NCBI GenBank assembly: GCA_964540515.1
Contig: CAZIMS010000011.1
Location: forward strand, 7,038 to 71,037
Length of the DNA: 64,000 bases
Direction: 5' to 3'
From: JAOAGA01 sp964540515
GTDB lineage: Bacteria; CALINM01
This document shows, piece by piece, positions 16,660 to 25,773 of this stretch. Position 1 is the stretch's first letter. Each line of letters starts with the position of its first letter. The notes beneath the pieces are model-generated. The model saw only the letters and a list, made by a program, of their open reading frames with translations. It was not told the DNA's origin and did no database searches. The position numbers and the translations under genes are program-made.

Positions 16660-17829
16660 ATGAAAATTAAAGTTAAACCTGAAGACTTCATCGTAAAAGA
16701 GTTTGCTGATTTTAAGTTAAAGCCCGATGGCAAAAATTTTCTTTACCTTTTGGAAAAGACAAACTGGAATACCCTAGATGCCATAAGGTTAATTGCAAAA
16801 AAAAATCAAGTTAACCCTTCTAAGATAAATTACTGCGGTAAGAAAGATAGATACGCAAAAACTATTCAATATGTAACTTGCGGTCAAAGGCTTAAAAATG
16901 AAAATATTAATGAAAATATAAAGATTTCTTTACTCGGTAGAACTGATAATCTCGCCTCCCCTGCTAAGATTACAAAAAATCAATTCATAATTAAAATTAG
17001 AGATATTAACCTCAACAAAATAGAAGAGCTAAAGTATAGAATAAGAGAGGTTGAACAGTGCGGTTTTCCAAACTATTTTGGTGATCAGAGGTTTGGAAGC
17101 TATGACAAAAATTTAGGTTTTTTTGCCGAGAAGTTTTTAAAAGCTCAATATAACGGTGCCCTTAAATCTTTATTATGCTCAATCCATAGCGAAGATGATA
17201 AAGCCACAAAGGATAGAAAGAGATTATTTTTTGAGAAATGGGGAGATTTTAAAAGTTTAAAGGACTACGCAAAGACAAGATTGGAAAGAGATATTTTTCA
17301 GATCTTAAGTGCTAAGCCCAAGGCTTTTTTAGAGGCAGTGCACTCTTACCCTATTGAAGAGATATCAATGGCTTTTTCAGCTTATCAGTCATATCTATGG
17401 AATAATATGCTTGCTAAAGTTATAGAAGACTTTGGATTTAATAAGAAAATCCCTATCAAAGGCTGGCAATACCCTATTTACATAAACATCTCAAAGGAGA
17501 AGCTATCCCTCCTTAAAAAAATTATTATTCCTACACCAGGTATAAAACCAGTTTTTTATGACGAATATATAGAAAAAGTTTATGATGCAGTCATAAAAGA
17601 AGAAAAACTCTATCAAGCAAGGTTTAGCCTTAGGAAATATAGAAAGGTAATAATAAAATCTTTTCCCCGCAGTGCTTTGGTTATACCCGAAGGCTTAACC
17701 ATCTTAAAAGAAGAAAAAGACGATATTTACAGAGATAAAGTTGCTATAACTATATCATTCTCCCTTCCTAAAGGCAGCTACGCAACTGTGCTTATTAAAT
17801 CATTAGAAGTTATAGATAATTTACCTTAG
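16660..17829 (+). CDS. truD: tRNA pseudouridine(13) synthase TruD
   Basis: Isomerises U13 of tRNA-Glu and others. The 389 residues show FIVKEF near the start, the catalytic motif NYCGKKDRYAKTIQ with D63 as nucleophile, PNYFGDQRFG near 140 and the C-terminal PKGSYATVLIKSLE. Length and order of motifs fit bacterial TruD. It begins six bases after a TATAAT box with no ribosome-binding site, so leaderless initiation is likely. It is divergent from nth and ends 66 bases before gyrA, which has its own promoter. Confidence 0.95.
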   Translation: MKIKVKPEDFIVKEFADFKLKPDGKNFLYLLEKTNWNTLDAIRLIAKKNQVNPSKINYCGKKDRYAKTIQYVTCGQRLKNENINENIKISLLGRTDNLASPAKITKNQFIIKIRDINLNKIEELKYRIREVEQCGFPNYFGDQRFGSYDKNLGFFAEKFLKAQYNGALKSLLCSIHSEDDKATKDRKRLFFEKWGDFKSLKDYAKTRLERDIFQILSAKPKAFLEAVHSYPIEEISMAFSAYQSYLWNNMLAKVIEDFGFNKKIPIKGWQYPIYINISKEKLSLLKKIIIPTPGIKPVFYDEYIEKVYDAVIKEEKLYQARFSLRKYRKVIIKSFPRSALVIPEGLTILKEEKDDIYRDKVAITISFSLPKGSYATVLIKSLEVIDNLP

Positions 17830-17860
17830 CCATTTTTAGCTTATCTTTTAAGACTCAAAC

Positions 17861-17869
17861 TGATATAAT
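17861..17869 (+). promoter_or_regulatory. Extended -10 promoter of gyrA
   Basis: TGATATAAT is a perfect extended -10 (TGnTATAAT) at 17861-17869. A -35 at the 17-base spacing (TTATCT, 17841-17846) is poor, as often found with extended -10 promoters. It predicts a start near 17876 and a leader containing the gyrA ribosome-binding site. Confidence 0.6.
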
Positions 17870-17888
17870 ATGCTGTTATTTTTTGCTC

Positions 17889-17894
17889 AGGAGG
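17889..17894 (+). promoter_or_regulatory. Ribosome-binding site that decides the gyrA start
   Basis: A perfect AGGAGG lies one base before an ATG (17896) but seven bases before an in-frame TTG (17902). Normal spacing favours the TTG. Confidence 0.6.
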
Positions 17895-17901
17895 AATGAA
17901 G

Positions 17902-20352
17902 TTGGATAATACCCTTTTTGGTCAGAACATTATTAAGGTTAGTATCGAAGATGAAGTAAAACAATCATATTTAGATTACGCTATGAGCGTAATTGTTGGT
18001 AGAGCCTTACCAGATGCAAGAGATGGTTTAAAGCCTGTTCATAGAAGAATTTTATATGCCATGTATGATATGGGTAATGAGTGGAACAAACCTTATAAAA
18101 AATCAGCCCGTATAGTAGGTGATGTTATAGGTAAATATCACCCCCATGGAGATACCGCCGTTTATGATGCCCTTGTGAGAATGGCTCAGGATTTCTCTAT
18201 GAGGATGCCTCTTGTAGATGGTCAAGGTAACTTTGGTTCTATAGATGGGGACCCACCAGCTGCAATGAGATATACAGAAGTTAGGATGAGGCAGATTACC
18301 AATGAGCTTTTATCAGATTTAGATAAAGAAACTGTTGATTTTTCACCCAACTATGATGGCTCTTTGATGGAGCCAGTTGTCCTTCCAGCTAAATTTCCAA
18401 ATTTACTAATAAATGGAGCTTCAGGTATAGCCGTTGGTATGGCAACAAATATGCCGCCCCATAATATTTCTGAGTGCATAGATGCAGTTATCTATTTTAT
18501 CAAAAACCCCCATTGCACAGTAGAAGAGCTTATTGAAATTATGCCTGGTCCTGACTTTCCAACCTCAGGGGTAATTTATGGTCGAGGTGAGATACTAAAC
18601 GCTTACCAAACAGGTCGTGGTAGCATAAAGATTAGGGGTAAGATGGAAGAAGAGCTTCTTAAGGGAGACAAAAGAGCTATCGTAATAACTGAACTGCCCT
18701 ATCAGGTAAACAAGGCAGAGCTTATCAAAAAGATAGCAGAGCTTGTGAGAGACAAGAAGATAGAAGGAATATCAGAGATAAGAGATGAGTCAGATAAAGA
18801 TGGTATAAGAGTTGTTATTGAGCTTAAGAGAGATGCTATCTCTACCTTGATTATGAATCAGTTATTTAAGTTTACACCTCTCGAACAGACCTTTGGTGTA
18901 AACATGATTGCCCTAATTAAAGGACAGCCAAGACTTTTAAATCTAATTGATTTAATATCTATATTCGTAGATCACCGAAAAGATGTAGTAATTAGAAGGA
19001 CAAAATTTGAACTTCGCGAGGCAAGAAAAAAGGCACACATATTAGAAGGCCTAAAAAAGGCCATTGATAATCTTGATCTAACTATTAGATTAATCAGAGA
19101 ATCAAAATCCCCCAAAGAGGCTAAAGATGCCCTAATGTCTAATCTGGATATCTCGGAAGAACAGGCACAGGCCATCTTGGATATGAAGCTTCAGAGACTT
19201 ACCAATTTAGAAAGAACAAAGATTATAGAAGACTATGAAAAAATTCTTAAGTATATCGCCGAGTTAGAAGAGATTTTAAGGGATGAAAAAAAGGTAATGG
19301 AGATAATTGTTAAAGAGTTAGAAGAGGTAAAGAATAAGTACGGCGATAAGAGAAGGACGGAGATAGTTGACGAGACCATTGATCTTGTAAGGGAAGACCT
19401 AATCCCACAAGAAGAAGTAGTAATCACAATAACTCATAAAGGCTTTGTAAAAAGAACACCCATTAACGAGTATAGAATGCAAAGAAGAGGTGGTAAAGGT
19501 AAGGTCGGGTTAACATTAAAAGAAGGTGATTTTATTAGGGATTTATTTATCTCTTCTACTCACGACTTTATTCTTGCCTTCACATCTTTAGGCAGGATGT
19601 ATGCCATAAAAGCTTATGAGTTTCCTGAAGCTGGTAGATCTGCCTACGGTAAGATAATAACAAACTTCTTTCCGCTAAAGGAGAATGAGAAGGTAACAAA
19701 CATCATCTCCATACCGAACTTTGAAGTTCAAAAAAATATTATCTTTGTCACAAAACAAGGTGTGGTCAAACGAACTGATTTAAAGCTCTTCTCAAACGTC
19801 AGAAAGTCAGGTATCAACGCAATAAACCTTCCTGAAGATGATCTTTTAGTATCGGTATCACTTATCTCTGACGAAGAAAGTGTAATTTTATCAACAAAAA
19901 AAGGTAAAAGCATAAGATTTGAAGCACAGGATGTAAGAAGTATGGGTAGAACCGCCTATGGTGTAAAAGCTATAACTCTTGATGAAGATGATACAGTAGT
20001 TGCCATGGATGTTGTATCTGAAGATAGGGGCTCATTACTTACGGTTACAACTCGTGGCTACGGTAAAAAGACAGATCTCAATGAGTACAAGATTCAAGGC
20101 AGAGGTGGTAAGGGTATTTATACGGTAAGACTTACTGAAAAAAATGGAGAGGTTCTAAGTGTTTTGAGGATAAAAGATGATGAGGATGAGATTATACTTA
20201 TATCAAGTTCTGGTAAAATTGTTAGGCTCTCCGTAAAAAACATCCCAGAATATTCAAGATTAGCCCAAGGAGTTAGACTCATTGACTTAACAGAAGAAGA
20301 GCAGATAGTTGGTGTTGCAAAATTATTAGAAAAGGAGAATGGAGATGAATAA
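17902..20352 (+). CDS. gyrA: DNA gyrase subunit A
   Basis: Cleavage-rejoining subunit of DNA gyrase. The N-terminal domain has GRALPDARDGLKPVHRRILY, the quinolone-region HPHGDTAVYDALVRMAQ (Thr where E. coli has Ser83, Asp at the 87 position) and the catalytic Tyr in AMRYTEVRM. The C-terminal beta-pinwheel contains the GyrA box QRRGGKG near residue 530, which separates it from ParC. About 816 residues. The TTG at 17902 is preferred to the ATG at 17896 because the AGGAGG is only one base from the ATG. The downstream lipoprotein gene overlaps its last codons. Confidence 0.97.
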   Translation: MDNTLFGQNIIKVSIEDEVKQSYLDYAMSVIVGRALPDARDGLKPVHRRILYAMYDMGNEWNKPYKKSARIVGDVIGKYHPHGDTAVYDALVRMAQDFSMRMPLVDGQGNFGSIDGDPPAAMRYTEVRMRQITNELLSDLDKETVDFSPNYDGSLMEPVVLPAKFPNLLINGASGIAVGMATNMPPHNISECIDAVIYFIKNPHCTVEELIEIMPGPDFPTSGVIYGRGEILNAYQTGRGSIKIRGKMEEELLKGDKRAIVITELPYQVNKAELIKKIAELVRDKKIEGISEIRDESDKDGIRVVIELKRDAISTLIMNQLFKFTPLEQTFGVNMIALIKGQPRLLNLIDLISIFVDHRKDVVIRRTKFELREARKKAHILEGLKKAIDNLDLTIRLIRESKSPKEAKDALMSNLDISEEQAQAILDMKLQRLTNLERTKIIEDYEKILKYIAELEEILRDEKKVMEIIVKELEEVKNKYGDKRRTEIVDETIDLVREDLIPQEEVVITITHKGFVKRTPINEYRMQRRGGKGKVGLTLKEGDFIRDLFISSTHDFILAFTSLGRMYAIKAYEFPEAGRSAYGKIITNFFPLKENEKVTNIISIPNFEVQKNIIFVTKQGVVKRTDLKLFSNVRKSGINAINLPEDDLLVSVSLISDEESVILSTKKGKSIRFEAQDVRSMGRTAYGVKAITLDEDDTVVAMDVVSEDRGSLLTVTTRGYGKKTDLNEYKIQGRGGKGIYTVRLTEKNGEVLSVLRIKDDEDEIILISSSGKIVRLSVKNIPEYSRLAQGVRLIDLTEEEQIVGVAKLLEKENGDE

Positions 20353-21265
20353 AAAGATTTTTTTATTATTAATAATAGCAATATCTTTAACGTTTTTTGG
20401 TTGTGCTGAGAGAAAGGCGAAAGAAAATCACAAATTAGCAGAAGAGCTATTCAAAGGCGGTAATTATAAAGAGGCAGCAGCAAAATATGCCGAAGTAATA
20501 AAACTTGATAAAGATATTCCTGAGGTAGAGGACTCCTATTTAAAGTTAGGAGTAATATATGCAAAGTATTTAGAAGACCCTAACTCCTCTGTCTTTTATC
20601 TTGAAGAGTTAATTAAAAAATATCCAAAATCTCAGAGGGTCTTGGAGGCAAGAAAAGAGGTAGGTGTAACTTATCTTTACAAACTAAACAAAGCAGATAA
20701 AGCATTAGAACAATTTGAAGTAATAGAAAAAGAAAATCCAAAGGTTCCTTATCTTGATGAGATCGTATTCCTCAAGGGTAAGGCATATATCTCTTTAAAT
20801 AAGCTTGATTTGGCTTCTAAAACCTATGAAAACTTTAGCACTATCTTTCCAAACTCAAAATATCTCGAAGAGGTAGAATATCAAAAGTGTTTTCTCAAGC
20901 TAAATCTTGGAAAAAATAAAGAGGCCATTCAGTATTATGAAGACTTTCTTGTAAAATATCCCAACTCCAGCTACGCAAGTTTAGCTCGCTACGACCTCGC
21001 TACAGCCTATGAAAATATGGGAGATCTAAACAAAGCATTAGATGCTTACAAAAGCGTTGGAAAGGATTATCCCAATCAAGAGGCTCTTAAGGTTAAGATA
21101 GAAAAATTGGAAGAAAGACTTAAGAAAAAAAGCAAAAAAGCTATAACAAGAACACCAAAATCTGTTAAAGAATCAAGAAAAAAACCCGCTACAGTTAAAT
21201 CAAAGAAAACTACCAAGACAAAAAGCACAACTAACAAAAGCAGAAAAAAAACTGATTCTCAGTAG
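20345..21265 (+). CDS. TPR-repeat lipoprotein with Lys-rich tail
   Basis: About 306 residues. The start is taken at the ATG at 20345 (seven bases after AAGGAG); an ATG at 20339 is only one base from it. MNKKIFLLLIIAISLTFFGC is a lipoprotein signal with lipobox F-F-G-C. The mature part is a run of TPR-like helical repeats (AEELFKGGNYKEAAAKYAE, LDLASKTYENFSTIFPNS and others), as in BamD/YbgF-type proteins, so a periplasmic scaffold role is inferred. The last 50 residues are almost only Lys, Ser, Thr, Arg and Pro, a strongly basic tail that could bind nucleic acid, peptidoglycan or acidic polymers. It overlaps the gyrA end. Confidence 0.8.
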   Translation: MNKKIFLLLIIAISLTFFGCAERKAKENHKLAEELFKGGNYKEAAAKYAEVIKLDKDIPEVEDSYLKLGVIYAKYLEDPNSSVFYLEELIKKYPKSQRVLEARKEVGVTYLYKLNKADKALEQFEVIEKENPKVPYLDEIVFLKGKAYISLNKLDLASKTYENFSTIFPNSKYLEEVEYQKCFLKLNLGKNKEAIQYYEDFLVKYPNSSYASLARYDLATAYENMGDLNKALDAYKSVGKDYPNQEALKVKIEKLEERLKKKSKKAITRTPKSVKESRKKPATVKSKKTTKTKSTTNKSRKKTDSQ

Positions 21266-21271
21266 AAGCAA

Positions 21272-21685
21272 TTGAAAATAAGAATATTTACCATCGGTAA
21301 AGTAAAGGAAAAAGATTTTTTAGACTATGAAGGGGAGATTAAAAAAAGAATCTCCCCCTTCTCTCAGATATTAGAATTTTATATTGAAAAGCCCGAAGAT
21401 ATTTATCAGAAGACAACAAAAGATGAGAAACTGATAGTATTAGACATAACTGGTAAAGAGCTAACGTCACAGCAGTTCTCAAAACTTTTAGACTTCTCAA
21501 AAATAAGCTTCCTTATAGGCCCTCATAACGGCTTTTCCAGAGAGTTTTTGACTACAATTGAGGCAGGAAGTGAGATAATTAGCCTTTCAAAACTTACCTT
21601 TCCTCACCGACTATGTAAAATTATATTACTTGAGCAAATATACAGAGGCTTTTGTATAAAAAATAATCTTCCCTATGCTAAATGA
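21272..21685 (+). CDS. rlmH: 23S rRNA pseudouridine-1915 N3-methyltransferase RlmH
   Basis: SPOUT-class methyltransferase acting on assembled 70S ribosomes. Typical features are IRIFTIGKVKEKDFLDYE at the start, LDITGKELTSQQF, the knot segment FLIGPHNGFS near 80-90 and ISLSKLTFPHRLCKIILLEQIYRGF near the C-terminus. At 137 residues it is shorter than the E. coli protein (155), but nothing essential appears missing. The start is a TTG at 21272, six bases after the lipoprotein stop; the alternative of a later ATG would remove the conserved first strand. It meets the minus-strand operon tail-to-tail with 19 bases between. Confidence 0.92.
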   Translation: MKIRIFTIGKVKEKDFLDYEGEIKKRISPFSQILEFYIEKPEDIYQKTTKDEKLIVLDITGKELTSQQFSKLLDFSKISFLIGPHNGFSREFLTTIEAGSEIISLSKLTFPHRLCKIILLEQIYRGFCIKNNLPYAK

Positions 21686-21704
21686 TTAAATTAAGATTAC
21701 TACT

Positions 21705-22454
21705 CTAATAGGACAGGTCTTTTCTTCTTTCGAGAATCTCCTTTGCAATCTCCCTGATGATAGGATGGAGTGTGTTCTCAGTATGTATTGTCCTTAACTC
21801 CCTTTGTTGCATGAAAAAAAGCATAAACAAGGAGAGTCTAAAAGGTGAATAGGGATTTTTAACTATGGCTTCTTTTATTGAGTATAGATTTATCCATTTA
21901 TCAAAGGTATAGACAATTCTAATTACTGCATCGTTTGTGGGGCGAGTGGAGGCAATTTTAAGCACATCTTTTTCAGTGATTAGTGGATTTGATAAGAGAT
22001 ATTTAACTACGTGGGGGTCCTTTTCTTGAAGCATCCTTCTTATCAAAATCCTATCAAGCTTTTTAGCATAACTTCTCTTAACCCCTAAAGGTAAATAATC
22101 CATCATAATATCCGTTGTATGAACCTCACCTTTTTTTAAAAACTTATGAGGAAGAGGTGGATCAATTAGCAAATTTAATATCTTATTATCGCTATTTAGC
22201 CTAAAAATTTTTTCATAAAAGGCTTTATTTATCTCAATCTCATGTACCCTTTCAAGGATATCAACAAAAGAAAAGACGATACTTAGGCACTCCAATCTAT
22301 TAAGAAACATCCCTTCTATAGAAAGTTCCAAAAATTCTTTAATATCTTCCATTTCAAAGGTTAAGAGTTTCTCTGATAAAAGAAAGGCCCTAATCTTTCT
22401 ATCGTTAATAGAGTTAAGAGTTTGTGTAATCTGAGTTAAGAAGGTATCTTCCAC
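21705..22454 (-). CDS. Unrecognised alpha-helical protein (HEAT/DUF2336-like)
   Basis: 249 residues, not recognised. No signal peptide or membrane segment. The C-terminal half has repeat-like helical pairs, for example VVKYLLSNPLITEKDVLKIA and WINLYSIKEAIVKNPYSPF, in which L-x-N-P turns recur as in HEAT or leucine-rich-variant repeats, so a protein-binding scaffold is inferred. It overlaps the next upstream gene by 19 bases and ends the run moeA - U32-like protein - this gene, hinting at a shared job. Function is unknown. Confidence 0.6.
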   Translation of the reverse strand: MEDTFLTQITQTLNSINDRKIRAFLLSEKLLTFEMEDIKEFLELSIEGMFLNRLECLSIVFSFVDILERVHEIEINKAFYEKIFRLNSDNKILNLLIDPPLPHKFLKKGEVHTTDIMMDYLPLGVKRSYAKKLDRILIRRMLQEKDPHVVKYLLSNPLITEKDVLKIASTRPTNDAVIRIVYTFDKWINLYSIKEAIVKNPYSPFRLSLFMLFFMQQRELRTIHTENTLHPIIREIAKEILERRKDLSY

Positions 22455-23185
22455 TGAAACCTTACAATCCTATCAACCTTTTCTGATTTTGAAGGTTCTG
22501 TATTTTGATAATAAGCCTTCCCCAACAAAAAAATTGGAGATATTGTCTCCTCTGAACTCATAGAGGCATAGGCACTAAGACATTCCCTTTTGCATCTTCT
22601 ACCCCAATATCTTCCATTGAAAGTATTAGGACAGTTTATAGTATAACTCGTTAGTAAGTTATTTTCATAAAGGCTTATCTTAATATCTACATCTTCAGGT
22701 ACATTAAGGCCATAGTAAGTAGCATCAATCTCTACCCTCTCTACGCCTATATTCTTTAAAAATACAACTGTTTCTTTCTCTAGTATGGGAATATCTCTTA
22801 AATCTTTATGCTCCACCATACCATAAAGATTTTGAACCCCCCTCTTCTGATAGGAAAAGTATCTACCTAAACCTACCTTAAATTTTCTGTCTTCTATAGA
22901 TACAACAACTTTTAAAGCACCTAAATCGTTAAGGATAATCTCATCATCTTTATCGGCAATATTTATGAACATTTTTAGATACTTTTCTAATAGTGACAAC
23001 TCACTTTCTAAAATCGGCGGGATAAGAAGGGTAATTTTAAAAGATAACTTTAGTTTATTGATTAAAAAATTGAATTTACCAGGAAACGCCTTTATACAAT
23101 GATCAGAGCCTACATAAACTCTATCTACTGATGTAACTGCTTTAAGATCTGCTAAGTTTCTAATGAAATAAGCTTTTTCTATCAA
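22436..23185 (-). CDS. Peptidase U32-like protein, function unknown
   Basis: 249 residues. LNDLGALKVV near 84 followed by LGRYFSYQKRG, then VERVEIDATYYGL and a Cys cluster (C181, C196 and C200: INCPNTFNG, GRRCKRECLSAY) resemble the U32 family (UbiU/UbiV/TrhP type), where N-D-x-G-A-L and Cys-rich iron-sulfur segments are typical. The similarity is partial and the protein is shorter than usual, so the family call is tentative. It overlaps moeA by four bases and the following gene by 19, showing tight coupling. Confidence 0.5.
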   Translation of the reverse strand: MIEKAYFIRNLADLKAVTSVDRVYVGSDHCIKAFPGKFNFLINKLKLSFKITLLIPPILESELSLLEKYLKMFINIADKDDEIILNDLGALKVVVSIEDRKFKVGLGRYFSYQKRGVQNLYGMVEHKDLRDIPILEKETVVFLKNIGVERVEIDATYYGLNVPEDVDIKISLYENNLLTSYTINCPNTFNGRYWGRRCKRECLSAYASMSSEETISPIFLLGKAYYQNTEPSKSEKVDRIVRFQWKIPS

Positions 23186-24402
23186 CTTTCAAATAGCTCT
23201 ACAAGAGCCCTTTCACCTCTCTTTATTCTTGTATTACCCTCTTCAAGTATAACATAACAGTTTGAGTAGATCATAGAACTTATTGCAGAAGAAGATTGAT
23301 TGTGAAACACATCTACATAGATTTCACCATCTCTTGAATATACCCTACCTCTTAAGAAATGTGTCCTATCGGCCTTTCTTTTAATGTCTTCCGTTACTGT
23401 AGCATAAAATCTTATTCTATTATAATCTCCTATCCCTAACATCTTTTTTATAGCCGGTAAAACAAACTGATCATAGGTAACCATTGAAGATACTGGATTA
23501 CCTGGTAAGGCAAAAAAAAGCCTGTCCTTATATTTACCAAAGGCTACAGGATGACCTGGTCTCATTCTAACTTTCCAAAAAAGCCATTTTACTCCTAAAG
23601 AGCCAAAGACATCTTTAACAAGATCATAATCACCTACGGAGACACCACCAGTAGTAATCACTATATCTACATCTTCTATTTTCTCAAAGCATCTAATTAA
23701 AGACTCTCTATTATCATCAACAATACCTCCATAGAAGGGCTCTGCACCATAATATTCTGACATAGATATAAGAGACCAGGAGTTGCTATTAACAATCTTT
23801 CCAAAAGAGTATGTGTCATCTATCTCAATAAGCTCTGAACCCGTTGCTATTATTAATATCTTAGGTTTTTTAAAGACCCTTATACTTTTTACCATTAGTG
23901 AGGCAAGTAATCCTATAGTTGCCGATGTAATCTTATGACCCCTTTTAATGACTACATCTCCTTCTTTAATCTCTTCTCCTTTTCTCCGTATATCACATCC
24001 CTCTTCAACAGGCTTCTTAAATATCGCTAAGTCACCTTCTACCTGAACATCTTCCTTCCTAACAACAGCATCAGCCCCTTCTGGTATCATGGCACCGGTG
24101 TATATCTTGGCACAACAATCCTCTTTAATCTTATTGAGAGGTATCTTTCCTGCCCAGATCTCCTCTACAATCTTAACTTTTATAGGATTATCATAAGAAG
24201 CATTAGAAATAACAGAAGACTTAACAGCAAAGCCATCCATAGCAGAATTATCAAAATGAGGGATAGAAAAGGGTGATACTATATCCTGCCCTAAATGCCT
24301 GCCTAAAGAATGAATAGATAAAACCTCTTCTGTCTCAGTCTCTCTTGTCTCGCTAACGATTACATCTTTTGCTTCCTTGACTGAGATGTTTTCTCTATAC
24401 AT
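23182..24402 (-). CDS. moeA: Molybdopterin molybdenumtransferase MoeA
   Basis: Inserts molybdate into adenylyl-molybdopterin to give molybdenum cofactor. The 406 residues contain FDNSAMDGFAV near residue 48, GAMIPEGADAVVRKEDV near 103, IVTTGGVSVGDYDLVKDV near 255 and FALPGNPVSSMVTYDQF near 292, all MoeA signatures, with the C-terminal barrel after 330. It overlaps the MltD-like gene upstream by eight bases and the U32-like gene downstream by four. mobB, the other molybdopterin gene seen here, lies far away at 48.7 kb. Confidence 0.95.
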   Translation of the reverse strand: MYRENISVKEAKDVIVSETRETETEEVLSIHSLGRHLGQDIVSPFSIPHFDNSAMDGFAVKSSVISNASYDNPIKVKIVEEIWAGKIPLNKIKEDCCAKIYTGAMIPEGADAVVRKEDVQVEGDLAIFKKPVEEGCDIRRKGEEIKEGDVVIKRGHKITSATIGLLASLMVKSIRVFKKPKILIIATGSELIEIDDTYSFGKIVNSNSWSLISMSEYYGAEPFYGGIVDDNRESLIRCFEKIEDVDIVITTGGVSVGDYDLVKDVFGSLGVKWLFWKVRMRPGHPVAFGKYKDRLFFALPGNPVSSMVTYDQFVLPAIKKMLGIGDYNRIRFYATVTEDIKRKADRTHFLRGRVYSRDGEIYVDVFHNQSSSAISSMIYSNCYVILEEGNTRIKRGERALVELFES

Positions 24403-25513
24403 CTGCTATCTTTTTGAACGGCTTCCTTGATTTTTTTGTAAGTACTTTCTTTTTAGGTTCTTTTTTAAGATAGGCCTTTTTTATCTGTTTGGAATCAGCC
24501 TTTTCAAGCTCATCAATTTTAGCTATAAGCAAATCCTTTTTTTCCTTTGGTATTCTAACTTCATAAGGGGTGTCAGGCGGCAAGAAACCATTTTTTATAG
24601 CTGGATTAAGCTCCTTTAAAAATTGTTCCTCTACATCTATAGCCTCCGCTACAGACCTTAGGGTAGTTTTAGGAGGTAATAAAACCTTTTCTGTCTCCTC
24701 GAGAATAGGATCTGTTTGGATACTCTCAAAGCCAAAGTCCTCAGGATTTTTAGCAATTATAGTTGCTGCAACAAATCTTGGGACATACTCCCTTGTCTCC
24801 CTTTTAATCTTTTTATGAGATATAACATCCCAAAAGCTCTTATAACCAGTTGCTCTCTTTATTCTACCAATCTTGCCTTCTCCTGCATTATAAGCTGCAA
24901 GGGCAAAATCCCAAGAACCAAACATCTCGTAAAGATCCTTCAAATAATTGGCGGCTGCTATTGTTGATTTTTCCGGATCCCTTCTTTCGTCAACAAACTT
25001 ATCAACCCTCAACCCGTATTTTTTAGCGGTACCTTTCATAAACTGCCATATACCTACAGCCTGTGCCCTTGATGTTGCGTAGGGCGAAAAACCACTTTCT
25101 ATAAGAGGGAGAAACACTAACTCATTAGTTAAACCATTCTCTTCGAAAATCTTTGTAATTATCGGAAGGTATCTTCCTGCACGAGTCAACCATATACCAA
25201 ATCTCTCCTTAGCCCTTTCCTTGTAGTATTTAATAAAATGATTGACCTTAGGATTGCTATTAACTCCCCAAAATATAGATTCAACAATAAAATCTATATC
25301 ATCCTTGCTTTTTTCTTCTTGCTCTGAGTATATTGTACTATAAGCTGAACGGTCAATGCTAACTAACCTATCGTAATATATAATGTCCTCAGATCTGCCA
25401 AGATAGCTTTCTCTCAGTTCCTTAGACAGCTCTTCATTATTAACAGCCAATGCTGACGAAAGAGTCATCATCAAAAAAAATTTTATTAACAAAAAGGTCA
25501 TTATATTTTTCAT
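24395..25513 (-). CDS. MltD-like membrane-bound lytic transglycosylase
   Basis: Peptidoglycan-cleaving enzyme, 372 residues. The N-terminal MKNIMTFLLIKFFLMMTLSSALA is a signal peptide. The SLT domain runs about 115-250: catalytic Glu in LPLIESGFSPYATS, then AVGIWQFMKGTAKKYGL and FALAAYNAGEGKIGRI. After it, PKTTLRSVAEAIDVEEQFLKELNPAI resembles a LysM-type wall-binding module, and the C-terminus is Lys-rich. MltD proteins have the same order SLT-LysM. No lipobox is visible, so it is probably periplasmic. First gene of the operon with moeA. Confidence 0.88.
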   Translation of the reverse strand: MKNIMTFLLIKFFLMMTLSSALAVNNEELSKELRESYLGRSEDIIYYDRLVSIDRSAYSTIYSEQEEKSKDDIDFIVESIFWGVNSNPKVNHFIKYYKERAKERFGIWLTRAGRYLPIITKIFEENGLTNELVFLPLIESGFSPYATSRAQAVGIWQFMKGTAKKYGLRVDKFVDERRDPEKSTIAAANYLKDLYEMFGSWDFALAAYNAGEGKIGRIKRATGYKSFWDVISHKKIKRETREYVPRFVAATIIAKNPEDFGFESIQTDPILEETEKVLLPPKTTLRSVAEAIDVEEQFLKELNPAIKNGFLPPDTPYEVRIPKEKKDLLIAKIDELEKADSKQIKKAYLKKEPKKKVLTKKSRKPFKKIADV

Positions 25514-25580
25514 AGGTAGTGATTGTAACTTAATAAAAACTCAAAAGTCAACCTTTTAAGACGACCTTGTCAACCACAAA

Positions 25581-25616
25581 TAGAAATGTCCGCTTTTTAC
25601 ACATTTAGAAATGTCC
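25581..25616. repeat. Direct repeat of TAGAAATGTCC, insertion-sequence-like
   Basis: The 11-mer TAGAAATGTCC occurs at 25581-25591 and again at 25606-25616; AAAATGTCC recurs at 25741-25749 just before the kinase gene. Short GAAATGTCC repeats are often seen at ends of some insertion sequences, but no transposase is present, so this may be a scar. Confidence 0.45.
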
Positions 25617-25735
25617 TATTTAGAAGAAAGTTTATTTCTCCAAGGGTGGTCTTTTGGAGGAATATATTTTTTTCCTATGTATTATAATCATTGTATCTAC
25701 CTTCCTCTTTTTAAACTAATTATCTCATCAATCTT

Positions 25736-25764
25736 TTGTAAAAATGTCCATAATCTGATATATT
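25736..25764 (+). promoter_or_regulatory. Promoter of the heme-sensor kinase, near-leaderless
   Basis: TTGTAA at 25736-25741, a 17-base spacer and TATATT at 25759-25764 lie nine bases before the ATG at 25774, predicting a leader of about three bases and no Shine-Dalgarno. One AAATGTCC copy sits in the spacer and could be an operator. Confidence 0.5.
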
Positions 25765-25773
25765 AGAATTATA

